Below are positions 31,526 through 39,474 of a stretch of 64,000 nt of DNA, one piece after another. Within the stretch, counting starts at the first letter, position 1. Each line of letters starts with the position of its first letter. The stretch covers positions 186,001-250,000 of the forward strand of contig NZ_KE386834.1 in assembly GCF_000429025.1 (NCBI RefSeq). The letters are read 5' to 3'. Under the pieces are notes generated by a model. It was not told the DNA's origin. It saw only the letters and a program-made list of their open reading frames with translations, and ran no database searches. The translations under genes and the position numbers were made by a program. This DNA comes from Actinospineispora spinosispora DSM 44797 (GTDB lineage Bacteria > Actinomycetota > Actinomycetes > Mycobacteriales > Pseudonocardiaceae).

Positions 31526-31567
31526 GGGCCCGCCAGTGAGCAGACACGTGCCCGTAGGATCTCAGGT

Positions 31568-32686
31568 GTGCTGAAGATCGCAGGCGCCGAGAGGTCAGTG
31601 CAGTCCCGGCTACACCGTCTTCTGACGACGGTTTGTCTCATCGCGAGCGTCGCACTGTTAGCGACCGCGTGTGCCTCGGCCCCGATCCCGGTCACCAAGG
31701 CCCCGCCGCCCGGGTCGGTACCGAGGCAGGTGGACAAGCCGACCGACTGCACGGCGTCGCTGGCCGACCCGAAGCGCGCGCAGGAAGGTCTCGACGCCGC
31801 GCAGCCCGGGCAGAAGCTGTGCATCTTCGGCCAGTACGTGCAGGGTGCCGAGTTGACCATCAAGAAGTCCGGCACGGCGAGCCAGCCGATCCAGGTGGTG
31901 TCCGACGGCTCCACCATGACGACGATCCACATCCAGGCGGACAACGTCGTCGTCGAGGGCTTCAACACCCAGGGTGGCCGGGGCATCAAGGCCCGGGGCA
32001 ACAACATCACGATCCGCAACAACGACGTGCGCAGCGCGACCGACGACGGCATCCGCTGCTCGGTGTGCACGAACTCGATGATCGAGGGCAACACCGTCCG
32101 GGATGCGGACGGCACCGGCATCCTGATCGATGGTCAGAACGACACGGTGCAGCACAACGACGTCGCCGGATCGCGGCGGCGCACCGCGACCGACGCCGAC
32201 GGCATCCGCTTCTGGGGCATCAACCAGAAGATCACCGACAACACCGTGCACGACATCAGCCAGCAGGGCTACCCGGCCGGGACCGAGCCGCACACCGACT
32301 GCTTCCAGACGTTCGACGACGACAGCCCGATCAGCTACGGCGTGGTCATCCAGAACAACAAGTGCGTCAACGTGGACGCCCAGTGCATGATCGCCAGCGG
32401 AACCGAGCGGCACAACGCGGGTGTCCCGTTCAACCAGATCGCCATCCAGTTCCTCGACAACTACTGCCAGAGCGGCGCCGACCAGGCCATCTACCTGGAG
32501 GGCTACCCGAACGTGGCGATCAAGGGCAACACGTTCTCCTCGCAGTACGCGGTCGCGTTGCTGGCGGTGCAGAGCGCGGTCAACGTCAAGTTCGAGGACA
32601 ACGTCCTGGTGGGACAGTTCCAGCCGTTCAACGTCGACCCGACATCGATGGCCGGCTTCACGCAGTCCAACAATGTCAACAAATAG
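31568..32686 (+). CDS. Right-handed beta-helix lipoprotein
   Basis: A 372-residue secreted lipoprotein. The signal peptide RLLTTVCLIASVALLATAC has lipobox LATAC. After a proline-rich linker come about eight parallel beta-helix (PbH1) turns with the repeated pattern VVVEGFNTQGG, ITIRNNDVRSATDDG, SMIEGNTVRDADGTG, TVQHNDVAGS, ITDNTVHDIS, VVIQNNKCVN and VAIKGNTFSS. The TEPHTDCFQTFDDDSP loop is acidic and could form an active site. This architecture is used by pectate lyases and other polysaccharide lyases or hydrolases; the substrate is unknown. GTG 31568 is the most likely start. Stop 17 bp before the amidase. Confidence 0.85.
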   Translation: MLKIAGAERSVQSRLHRLLTTVCLIASVALLATACASAPIPVTKAPPPGSVPRQVDKPTDCTASLADPKRAQEGLDAAQPGQKLCIFGQYVQGAELTIKKSGTASQPIQVVSDGSTMTTIHIQADNVVVEGFNTQGGRGIKARGNNITIRNNDVRSATDDGIRCSVCTNSMIEGNTVRDADGTGILIDGQNDTVQHNDVAGSRRRTATDADGIRFWGINQKITDNTVHDISQQGYPAGTEPHTDCFQTFDDDSPISYGVVIQNNKCVNVDAQCMIASGTERHNAGVPFNQIAIQFLDNYCQSGADQAIYLEGYPNVAIKGNTFSSQYAVALLAVQSAVNVKFEDNVLVGQFQPFNVDPTSMAGFTQSNNVNK

Positions 32687-32703
32687 GCGGTAGCGTCCGG
32701 GGG

Positions 32704-34116
32704 GTGGACGAACTGTGTTGGGCCGGTGCTGGTGAGCTGGCCCGGCTGATTCGTGACGGTGAGGCTTCCGCCCGCGAGGTCGTGCAGGCGCACCTCGACC
32801 AGATCGACCGGGTGAACCCCCAGGTCAACGCGGTGGTCACGGTGGTGGCCGAGCGGGCGATGGCCGAGGCGGAGCAGGCCGACCAGGCGTGGGCGCTGCG
32901 GCGTGAGCTGGGCCCGCTGCACGGGTTGCCGATCGCGCACAAGGACACCCACGAGACGGCGGGCATCCGGACGACCTACGGTTCGCCGTTGTTCTCCGAC
33001 AATGTCCCGGCGACCGACGAGCTGGTCGTCGAGCGGCTGCGCGGTGCGGGCGCGATCACGATCGGCAAGACGAACGTGCCGGTGTTCGCCGCCGGAAGCC
33101 ACACGGTCAACCCGCTGTTCGGTGCGACGCGCAACCCGTACGACCTGAGCCGTTCGGTGGGTGGCAGCAGCGGTGGTGCCGCGGCCGCGCTGGCCAGCGG
33201 TATGCATCCGCTCGCCGACGGCAGCGACATGGGTGGTTCACTGCGCAACCCGGCGTCGTTCAACAACGTGGTCGGTCTGCGGCCCTCGCCGGGGCGCGTG
33301 CCCAGCTGGCCGGACCTGCTGCCATGGTCGCCGCTCGTCGTCCAGGGTCCGATGGCCCGCACCGTCGCCGATGTGGCGCTCGGGCTGTCGGTGCTCGCCG
33401 GTCCCGACCCGCGCGCGCCCGCCGCGCTGGACCGTCCCGGCTCCGACGTCGCCGGGCCGCTCACCGCCGACCTGACCGGGCTGCGCGTCGCGTGGGCACC
33501 GGACCTGGGCGGCCGGGTCGTGGTGGATCCCGAGGTGCGCGCGGTGCTCGACTCGGCGCCCTCGGTGTTCGCCGAGCTGGGCTGTCACGTCGAACCGGCC
33601 TGCCCGGACCTGACCGACGCCGACGAGGTCTTCCGGACCCTGCGCGCCTGGCGGTTCGAGCTGGCCTACGGCGACATGGCGGCGGAGTACCCCAGCGAGT
33701 TCAGTGCGCACCTGCTGGACAACATCGAACGGGGCCGCGCGCTCACCGGCTCGGACGTGGCACGTGCCGAGCAGGCGCACACCGCGCTGTTCCACCGGGT
33801 GCGGGAGTTCTTCACCCGCTACGACCTGCTGATCGCCCCGGTCAGCCAGGTCCCGCCGTTCCCGGTCGAGTGGACGTACCCGACCGAGATCGCCGGCACC
33901 CCGATGATCGACTACCTGGACTGGATGTCCTCGGCGTTCCTGATCACCGTGACCGGCTGTCCCGCGCTGTCCGTGCCGGGCGGTTTCACCCCGGGTGGCC
34001 TGCCGATCGGTCTGCAGATCATCGCTCCGCACCAGGCCGACCTGGCGGTGCTGCGCGCCGGTCACGCGTTCGAACAGGCGACGAATCATGGAAGCAGACG
34101 CCCGCCGTTGTTGTGA
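32704..34116 (+). CDS. Amidase-signature family amidase
   Basis: A 470-residue amidase. The catalytic lysine is in GLPIAHKDTHETAGI. The glycine/serine-rich signature GGSSGGAAAALASGMHPLAD and GSDMGGSLRNPASFNNVVGL provide the Ser-cisSer-Lys triad. The C-terminal FLITVTGCPALSVPGGFTPG is also typical. No signal peptide. It hydrolyses an amide to the acid and ammonia; substrate unknown. GTG 32704 follows the lipoprotein gene by 17 bp, so co-transcription is possible. Confidence 0.92.
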   Translation: MDELCWAGAGELARLIRDGEASAREVVQAHLDQIDRVNPQVNAVVTVVAERAMAEAEQADQAWALRRELGPLHGLPIAHKDTHETAGIRTTYGSPLFSDNVPATDELVVERLRGAGAITIGKTNVPVFAAGSHTVNPLFGATRNPYDLSRSVGGSSGGAAAALASGMHPLADGSDMGGSLRNPASFNNVVGLRPSPGRVPSWPDLLPWSPLVVQGPMARTVADVALGLSVLAGPDPRAPAALDRPGSDVAGPLTADLTGLRVAWAPDLGGRVVVDPEVRAVLDSAPSVFAELGCHVEPACPDLTDADEVFRTLRAWRFELAYGDMAAEYPSEFSAHLLDNIERGRALTGSDVARAEQAHTALFHRVREFFTRYDLLIAPVSQVPPFPVEWTYPTEIAGTPMIDYLDWMSSAFLITVTGCPALSVPGGFTPGGLPIGLQIIAPHQADLAVLRAGHAFEQATNHGSRRPPLL

Positions 34117-34199
34117 CTCTCTCGGGTGTTGTGACCTGGCGCACATGGTGGGACGCTTGAGGTTCATCGCTTTTCAGCGACAACGGGGCGGCAACTTCC

Positions 34200-34664
34200 A
34201 TGGGCGAGTGCGAACCGAGGAACTATCTCCAGCCCTGCCTCCTGCTTCTGCTGCGCGAGCGCTCCGACCACGGCTACGACCTGGCCAGCAGGCTCCGTGA
34301 GCTGAACGTCGCCGAAGGTGACCCGGGCGCGGTGTATCGCGCGCTGCGCGGTCTCGAGCGCCACGGCCTGGTCCGTTCGACGTGGCACACCTCGGACGCG
34401 GGACCCGCCCGGCGGACGTACCAGCTGACCACCGAGGGCATCGCGGATCTGGACCGTCAAGCCGAGCTGCTCGAGGCGACGCACCAGACGCTGCACGTGT
34501 TCCGGAGTCGCTACCAGCGGTTGAGGGGGGTCAACGGTCATGACCACGAGCGGATCGAGGGAGGGCTCATTCCGCGGAGCCGGGGGCACAGCCACGATCA
34601 CGGCGCGGGACGCGAGCGAGGCGTTCGACCGCCGTTGCGCTCCGGCGAACGCGCTGGCGGCTGA
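34200..34664 (+). CDS. PadR-family transcriptional regulator at the head of the hypF operon
   Basis: A 154-residue PadR-like protein. The winged helix is PCLLLLLRERSDHGYDLASR, then EGDPGAVYRALRGLERHGLV and RRTYQLTTEGIADLDRQAEL. The family core ends near residue 105. The last 40 residues (HDHERIEGGLIPRSR onward) are of low complexity and overlap the next gene by 125 bp, so the true C-terminus may have been lost by mutation. ATG 34200. It is the only regulator in the hydrogenase locus and probably controls the rightward arm. Confidence 0.82.
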   Translation: MGECEPRNYLQPCLLLLLRERSDHGYDLASRLRELNVAEGDPGAVYRALRGLERHGLVRSTWHTSDAGPARRTYQLTTEGIADLDRQAELLEATHQTLHVFRSRYQRLRGVNGHDHERIEGGLIPRSRGHSHDHGAGRERGVRPPLRSGERAGG

Positions 34665-35124
34665 CGCCGACGCGATCGCGGCTGCCTGCCACGCGATGGC
34701 ACGCCGGTTCCATCGGGGCGGCCGGCTCATCGTGTTCGGGGCGGTGGGTTCGATGTCCGACGCCGCGCACGTGGTGGTGGAGTTCGTGCATCCGGTGGTC
34801 GTCGGGAAGCGCGCGTTGCCCGCTTTCGCGCTGACCGGCCCGCGCAGGCCCTCGCAGCTCGAGCTGCTGGCGGAGCCGGCGGACATCGCGCTGGGCATCG
34901 CGGGCGGACCGGACGACGAGGTCGGCGAGACACTCGCGGCCGCCGGGCGGCTCGGTCTGCTCACCGTGGCACTGTTCGGAGGTGCGCACCCACCTGCCGT
35001 CGATCACCCGCTGGTCGTGGCCTCGGGCGATCCGCTGGTGGTCAAAGAGGTCCAGGTGACGACCTACCACGTGCTGTGGGAGCTGGTGCACGTCTTCCTC
35101 GACCAGCCCGGCCTCCTGTCATGA
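34540..35124 (+). CDS. SIS-domain protein 1 of the hypF operon
   Basis: A 194-residue protein with a sugar isomerase (SIS) fold of the GmhA type. AACHAMARRFHRGGRLIVFG and AVGSMSDAAHVVVEFVHPVV are the phosphosugar-binding region, though AVGSMSDA replaces the usual GNGGSxxDA. ADIALGIAGGPDDEVGETLA replaces the usual GxSTSGxSxNV. The active-site serines are mostly lost, so it may be a binding or structural partner of the second SIS protein. ATG 34540 has GGGGGG upstream and lies inside the end of the PadR gene. Overlaps the next gene by 4 bp. Confidence 0.78.
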   Translation: MTTSGSREGSFRGAGGTATITARDASEAFDRRCAPANALAADADAIAAACHAMARRFHRGGRLIVFGAVGSMSDAAHVVVEFVHPVVVGKRALPAFALTGPRRPSQLELLAEPADIALGIAGGPDDEVGETLAAAGRLGLLTVALFGGAHPPAVDHPLVVASGDPLVVKEVQVTTYHVLWELVHVFLDQPGLLS

Positions 35125-35339
35125 GCACGGCGGGGCACTGCGGCGGGGAGGTGTGCATCACCTGCTCCGACCAGGCGGTGCCGGTGCGGATCACCGAGCT
35201 GCTCCCCGACGAGCTCGCCACGGTGTCGACCGAGGCCGGCACGGTCGAGGAGATCAGCGTCGCGTTGGTCGACGCCTCCGTGGGTGACGTCGTGCTGGTG
35301 CACGCCGGTGAGGCGATCGCCCGGCTGGACGAGCCGTGA
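35121..35339 (+). CDS. Atypical HypC-like hydrogenase chaperone
   Basis: A 72-residue HypC/HybG/HupF-type protein. It keeps the beta-barrel pattern (VPVRITELLPDELATVSTEA, VSVALVDASVGDVVLVHAGE, then AIARLDEP) but has EVCITCSDQAV in place of the usual MCLGIPG start. The essential N-terminal Cys2 of HypC is thus replaced by an internal CxxC. A normal hypC is present in the other arm of the locus, so this is a second, divergent type. It lies between the two SIS genes with overlapping ATGA junctions on both sides. Confidence 0.8.
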   Translation: MSTAGHCGGEVCITCSDQAVPVRITELLPDELATVSTEAGTVEEISVALVDASVGDVVLVHAGEAIARLDEP

Positions 35340-35986
35340 CCGGCATCGAGGAGCTGTACCCGTTCTTGTACGCGGGGCACGACGACACGGAACTGGCGGC
35401 GGTGCTCAGCCAGCTGGCCGGGTCCACCCGGGACAAGGTCGCCGAGATCGAGCGGGTACGGGCCGCGCTGCGCGACGCCGAGGCGGGGCGGCTCGCGGAC
35501 TGCGCGAACGCCATGGCCACGCGATTCGCGGCCGGTGGCCGGTTGTTCACCTTCGGCAACGGTGGCAGTAGCACCGACGCGGAGGCCGTCGCGGGCCAGT
35601 TCCTCTCCCCGGCGCGCGCCGGAGCGCGTGCGCTGCCCGCGCGGGCGTTGACCCACGACGTGGCGACGTTGACCGCCCTGGCCAACGACGTGTCGTTCGA
35701 CGTGGTCTTCGCGCGACCGCTCGCGGCGGCGGCCGGCCCGGGTGACATGGCGATGGGCCTGTCGACCAGCGGCGGCTCCCGCAACGTGCTGCGCGCGTTC
35801 GCCGAGGCGCGCAGGCTCGGGGTGCTGACGATCGGGCTTGCCGGGTACTCCGGTGGCGCGATGGCCGAGGCGGGGCTCGACCACCTGTTCGTCATGCCGT
35901 CCGACTCGGTGCACCGGATCCAGGAGGCCCAGACGACGGCGTACCACGTCCTGTGGGAACTCGTTCAGCGTGCGTTGGGCGCATGA
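35336..35986 (+). CDS. SIS-domain protein 2 (phosphoheptose isomerase-like)
   Basis: A 216-residue GmhA-like SIS protein. Here the substrate motifs are intact: RLFTFGNGGSSTDAEAVAGQ and AMGLSTSGGSRNVLRAFAEA, followed by VLTIGLAGYSGGAMAEAGLD and VHRIQEAQTTAYHVLWELVQ. GmhA interconverts sedoheptulose 7-phosphate and D-glycero-D-manno-heptose 7-phosphate, but no heptose pathway is present here. Its tight coupling to hypF (4-bp overlap) and the HypC-like gene suggests a role in hydrogenase maturation. That role is inference only. Confidence 0.85.
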   Translation: MTGIEELYPFLYAGHDDTELAAVLSQLAGSTRDKVAEIERVRAALRDAEAGRLADCANAMATRFAAGGRLFTFGNGGSSTDAEAVAGQFLSPARAGARALPARALTHDVATLTALANDVSFDVVFARPLAAAAGPGDMAMGLSTSGGSRNVLRAFAEARRLGVLTIGLAGYSGGAMAEAGLDHLFVMPSDSVHRIQEAQTTAYHVLWELVQRALGA

Positions 35987-38274
35987 GCGTCCGGGTGCGG
36001 GTCCGGGTGAGCGGCATCGTGCAGGGTGTCGGGTTCCGGCCTTTCGTGCACACTCTGGCCGGGTCGCTCGGGCTGTCCGGACACGTCGGCAACGACGGTT
36101 CCGGGGTGCTGCTGGAAGCGCAGGGAGATCGGGGCGCGGTGCGCAGCCTGCTGGCCGAGCTGACCGCGCACCCGCCGGCGTTGGCGGTGGTCGAGGACGT
36201 GTCGGCGACCGAGATCCCGGTGTGTCCCGACGCGACCGGCTTCGTCATCTCGGCGAGCGACATCGCGGGCCCACGCCACACGTTGATCTCGCCGGACACC
36301 GCCACCTGCGACGACTGTCTCGCCGAGCTGGCCGACCCGGCCGACCGGCGGTACCGCTACCCGTTCCTCAACTGCACGAACTGCGGTCCCCGGTTCACGA
36401 TCGTCACCGGAGTCCCCTACGACCGCGCCGCGACCACGATGGCGGACTTCCCGATGTGTGCCGCGTGCGCGGCGGAGTACCACGACGTCACCGACCGGCG
36501 GTTCCACGCCCAGCCGGTGTGCTGCCCCGACTGCGGGCCGACGCTGTCACTCGACGGCGACCGTTCCGATCCGATCGCCGGCGCCGCGCGGGCACTGCGG
36601 CGCGGTGAGATCGTCGCGGTCAAGGGCCTCGGCGGCTTCCACCTGGCCACGCTGGCCGGCGCCTCCGCACGCTACGCCGACGTCGGGGCGGCCGCGGTGG
36701 CCCGGCTGCGGGCGCGCAAACATCGGGAGGACAAGCCGTTCGCGGTGCTGGTCAAGGACCTGGACGCGGCCAGGGAGCTGGTGGGGGTCGACGAGGTGTC
36801 GGCGGAGCTGCTCACCTCCCGGCGCCGGCCGATCGTGCTGCTGCCCCGCCTGCCCGGGACCCGGCTCGCCCCGGAGATCGCGCCGGGCAACCAGCACCTG
36901 GGGATCCTGCTGCCCTACACCCCGCTGCACCATCTGCTGCTCGACGAGGTCGCCGAACCGATCGTGCTGACCAGCGGAAACGTGTCCGACGAACCGATCG
37001 CCTTCCAGGACTACGAGGCCGCGCGCCGGCTCGCGCCGATCGCCGACGTCTTCCTGACCCATGACCGGCGCATCCACGTCAGGGCCGACGACTCGGTGCT
37101 GCGGGTGGTCGAGGGCGCTCCGATGCCGATCCGCCGCTCTCGCGGTTACGCCCCGGAACCACTGCCGATGGTCGTGGCGGCGCGTCGCCCGGTGCTGGGG
37201 TGTGGCGCCGAGCTCAAGAGCACGTTCTGCCTCGCCAGGGGTGAGCACGCGTTCCTGTCCCACCACATCGGGGACCTGGGGAACTACGAGACACTGCGGT
37301 CGTACACGAGCGGGATCGCGCACTTCGGTGAGCTGTTCGACGTCGATCCGGTGGTGCTCGCGCATGATCTGCACCCGGAGTACCTGTCGACGAAGTTCGC
37401 GCACGACACCGCTGATCGCCGGGACGTCGAGCTGCTCGGGGTCCAGCATCATCACGCGCACCTGGCGTCCTGTCTCGCGGACAACGGGGTCGCCGGACCG
37501 GTGATCGGGGTCGCCTGCGACGGCCTCGGCTACGGACTCGACGGGACGCTGTGGGGTGGCGAGGTCATGGTGGTCTCGCTGACCGAGTTCCGCAGGCTTA
37601 CCCACCTGGAGACGGTCGCGTTACCCGGCGGCGCCGCCGCGATCCGCGAGCCCTGGCGGATGGCCGCGTCCTACCTGCGTTCGGCGGGCCATCGTGAGGT
37701 CCCGTCGGCCGCCGCGAGCCTGGCGACGCGGCAGGGCGCGCGATGGGACCAGGTCGGTGCGCTGCTCGACGGTGGTGTCAACACCCCGCCGACCAGCAGT
37801 GCGGGGCGGCTGTTCGACGCGGTGGCGGCGTTGGTCGGTCTGCGGGACCGGGTGAACTACGAGGGCCAGGCGGCGATCGAGCTGGAGCAGCGGGTCGATC
37901 CCGCCGAGATGGACTGGTATCCGGCGCGGCTGGAGGGGGCGCTGATCCGAGGCGTGGACCTGGTGTCCGCGGTCCTCGACGACCTCGCCGCCGGTGTCGA
38001 CGTCGGCCGGATCGCCGGTCGTTTCCACAACGGCGTGGTCGAGGTGCTGGCGATGGCGTGTGTGAAGGCGCGGGCGGAGACCGGGCTGGGTGTCGTCGCG
38101 CTGTCCGGCGGGGTGTTCCAGAACGTGCTGCTGACCACGCGGCTGGCCGCGCGGCTGCGGACCGACGGGTTCGAGGTGCTGACCCATCACCGGGTGCCGC
38201 CCAACGATGCCGGGATCAGCTTCGGGCAGGTCGCGGTGGCCGCCGCGCGGGATCTCAGACCAGCTCGTGGGTGA
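35983..38274 (+). CDS. hypF: Carbamoyltransferase HypF
   Basis: A 763-residue HypF, which turns carbamoyl phosphate into a carbamoyl-adenylate and loads HypE, the first step of cyanide ligand synthesis. Domains in order are the N-terminal acylphosphatase (VSGIVQGVGFRPFVHTLAGS), two zinc fingers (CDDCLAEL, CTNCGPRF, then CAACAAEY and CCPDCGPT), a YrdC domain (GEIVAVKGLGGFHLATLAGA; KPFAVLVKDL) and the Kae1-like domain (DLHPEYLSTKFA, VQHHHAHLASCL, IGVACDGLGYGLDGTLWGGE, VALSGGVFQNVLLTTRLA). Length is normal. ATG 35983 overlaps the SIS gene. Confidence 0.96.
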   Translation: MSVRVRVRVSGIVQGVGFRPFVHTLAGSLGLSGHVGNDGSGVLLEAQGDRGAVRSLLAELTAHPPALAVVEDVSATEIPVCPDATGFVISASDIAGPRHTLISPDTATCDDCLAELADPADRRYRYPFLNCTNCGPRFTIVTGVPYDRAATTMADFPMCAACAAEYHDVTDRRFHAQPVCCPDCGPTLSLDGDRSDPIAGAARALRRGEIVAVKGLGGFHLATLAGASARYADVGAAAVARLRARKHREDKPFAVLVKDLDAARELVGVDEVSAELLTSRRRPIVLLPRLPGTRLAPEIAPGNQHLGILLPYTPLHHLLLDEVAEPIVLTSGNVSDEPIAFQDYEAARRLAPIADVFLTHDRRIHVRADDSVLRVVEGAPMPIRRSRGYAPEPLPMVVAARRPVLGCGAELKSTFCLARGEHAFLSHHIGDLGNYETLRSYTSGIAHFGELFDVDPVVLAHDLHPEYLSTKFAHDTADRRDVELLGVQHHHAHLASCLADNGVAGPVIGVACDGLGYGLDGTLWGGEVMVVSLTEFRRLTHLETVALPGGAAAIREPWRMAASYLRSAGHREVPSAAASLATRQGARWDQVGALLDGGVNTPPTSSAGRLFDAVAALVGLRDRVNYEGQAAIELEQRVDPAEMDWYPARLEGALIRGVDLVSAVLDDLAAGVDVGRIAGRFHNGVVEVLAMACVKARAETGLGVVALSGGVFQNVLLTTRLAARLRTDGFEVLTHHRVPPNDAGISFGQVAVAAARDLRPARG

Positions 38275-38518
38275 ACCGTCCGTCGGCGTCGGCGGTCACC
38301 GCGATGGTGGTGCGCTGTTCCTGGCAGCCGTAGTAGTACTCGCCGCCCCGGTGGCCCGCCGCGGTCAGGTGTGCCTCCAGCTGGTGGCGTGACGCGGGCT
38401 GGCTGTCGGTCACGGCGTGCATGCCGCAGTCGCACATCCAGGCGTTCAGGGAGATCGGGCTCTTGCTCGGCCACTGCCTCAGCCGGGTCACCAGGGAAGG
38501 CGGGGTCTCTCGCTGCAT
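38255..38518 (-). CDS. Small protein of unknown function behind an IdeR-like iron box
   Basis: An 87-residue protein (MQRETPPSLVTRLRQWPSK...) with a CxC motif (WMCDCGMHAV) and a further cysteine (YYYGCQEQRT). No signal peptide or membrane segment. No family recognised. Its 3' end overlaps hypF by 20 bp on the opposite strand. The start ATG 38516-38518 lies only 7 bp after an IdeR/DmdR1-type box, so the message may be nearly leaderless. Iron regulation is inferred from the box. Confidence 0.65.
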   Translation of the reverse strand: MQRETPPSLVTRLRQWPSKSPISLNAWMCDCGMHAVTDSQPASRHQLEAHLTAAGHRGGEYYYGCQEQRTTIAVTADADGRFTHELV

Positions 38519-38524
38519 GAAAAT

Positions 38525-38543
38525 TAGGTTAGGTTGCCCTAAC
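38525..38543 (-). promoter_or_regulatory. IdeR/DmdR1-type iron box
   Basis: TTAGGTTAGGTTGCCCTAA matches 16 of 19 positions of the IdeR consensus TTAGGTTAGGCTAACCTAA. It overlaps the expected promoter of the small leftward gene starting at 38518. Such boxes repress iron-acquisition genes when iron is plentiful. Confidence 0.75.
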
Positions 38544-38633
38544 TAAATGCGCCAGGGTTGTGTGTCCTCCGTAACCTGGTTGCACGTGATCATGGGCGCG
38601 TGACTGACTGGTGTCGTGCAGGGATACCAGCCG

Positions 38634-39368
38634 ATGGACAGCTTCGGGTCGGACGCTGCCGCCGTGTACGACGACCGCCCGCGTGGCGACGAGGACGCCG
38701 CGGTCGCGTTACTCGCCTCACTGGCCCGCGGCGGGCCGGCGCTCGAACTGGCGATCGGGACCGGCCGGATCGCGCTGCCGCTGGCCGGCACCGGACTGCG
38801 GGTCGACGGCATCGATCTGTCGCCGGACATGGTCGAGCGGCTGCGCGCCAAGCCCGGCGGCTCGCGGCTGTCGGTCACCATCGGCGACATCGCGGACGTC
38901 CCGGTCGAGGGCAGCTACCGGCTGATCTACCTCGTGTACAACACACTGTTCAACCTGCTGACCCAGGACGAGCAGGTCCGCTGCTTCGAGAACGTGGCGC
39001 GGCACCTCACCGACGACGGGCTGTTCGTCGTCGAGGCGTTCGTGCCGAGCTACCTGGTGCGGCTGCGCGACGACCAGTACGTCGACGCCGAACACGTCGG
39101 TGCCGACCGGGTCCAGCTGGACGTGGCCCGGCACGACCCGGTGACACAGCGGCTGGAGGAGAACCACGTGGTGCTGTCGCCGGAGGGGCTCCGCTTCTTC
39201 CCGATCGTCACGCGCTACGCCTGGCCGAGCGAGCTGGACCTGATGGCCCGGCTGGCCGGCCTCCGGCTGACCGACCGGTGGGGAGGTTGGTCCCGGGAGC
39301 CGTTCACGTCGTCCAGCCGCAACCACGTCTCGCTGTACAGAGGCCCCGGCTCGACGTCACTGTCCTGA
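38634..39368 (+). CDS. Class I SAM-dependent methyltransferase
   Basis: A 244-residue methyltransferase. Motif I is PALELAIGTGRIALPLAGTG, motif II VDGIDLSPDMVERLRAKPGG, motif III SVTIGDIADVPVEGSYRLIY, and LVYNTLFNLLTQDEQVRCFE is motif IV/V of the Methyltransf_25 type. The C-terminal part fits small-molecule methyltransferases. ATG 38634 has AGGGA at 9 bp; GTG 38616 has no ribosome site. It lies between the two hydrogenase arms but no functional link is evident. Confidence 0.85.
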   Translation: MDSFGSDAAAVYDDRPRGDEDAAVALLASLARGGPALELAIGTGRIALPLAGTGLRVDGIDLSPDMVERLRAKPGGSRLSVTIGDIADVPVEGSYRLIYLVYNTLFNLLTQDEQVRCFENVARHLTDDGLFVVEAFVPSYLVRLRDDQYVDAEHVGADRVQLDVARHDPVTQRLEENHVVLSPEGLRFFPIVTRYAWPSELDLMARLAGLRLTDRWGGWSREPFTSSSRNHVSLYRGPGSTSLS

Positions 39369-39389
39369 GTCGGCTTTTGCACACCGTCA

Positions 39390-39427
39390 TGTTGCGTCGC
39401 ACATGTTCGGACATGTGCGACGCAACA
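39390..39427. repeat. R1 palindrome, copy 4 (longest)
   Basis: 38-bp core with arms TGTTGCGTCGCACATG and CATGTGCGACGCAACA. Outer arms TTGCACACCGTC (39377-39388) and GACGGTGTGCAA (39429-39440) pair perfectly, giving a 64-bp structure. It lies between the convergent methyltransferase and hypB genes. Confidence 0.85.
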
Positions 39428-39474
39428 CGACGGTGTGCAAGGTGTGCGCCTCGAGACGCCTCTGTGTGAGCTGT

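Larger units (their letters stand above)
31096..31567. other. Second repeat cluster, no gene
   Basis: About 470 bp between the oxidoreductase and the lipoprotein gene. In order it holds an R3 fragment, an R1 palindrome, 18-bp tandem repeats and a degenerate R4 element. Open frames on both strands here are made of repeat sequence and are rejected. The close grouping of three repeat families mirrors the block at 23.1-23.9 kb. Confidence 0.65.

Noticed and set aside
31135..31547. Open frames on both strands in the second repeat cluster
   Set aside because: Composed of R1, 18-bp and R4 repeat sequence; mirror-image peptides on the two strands show they are palindrome artefacts.
35336..35986. LPS heptose pathway gene (gmhA)
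   Set aside because: The SIS motifs fit, but there is no heptose gene nearby and the gene is locked in a hypF operon, so the heptose role is not claimed.
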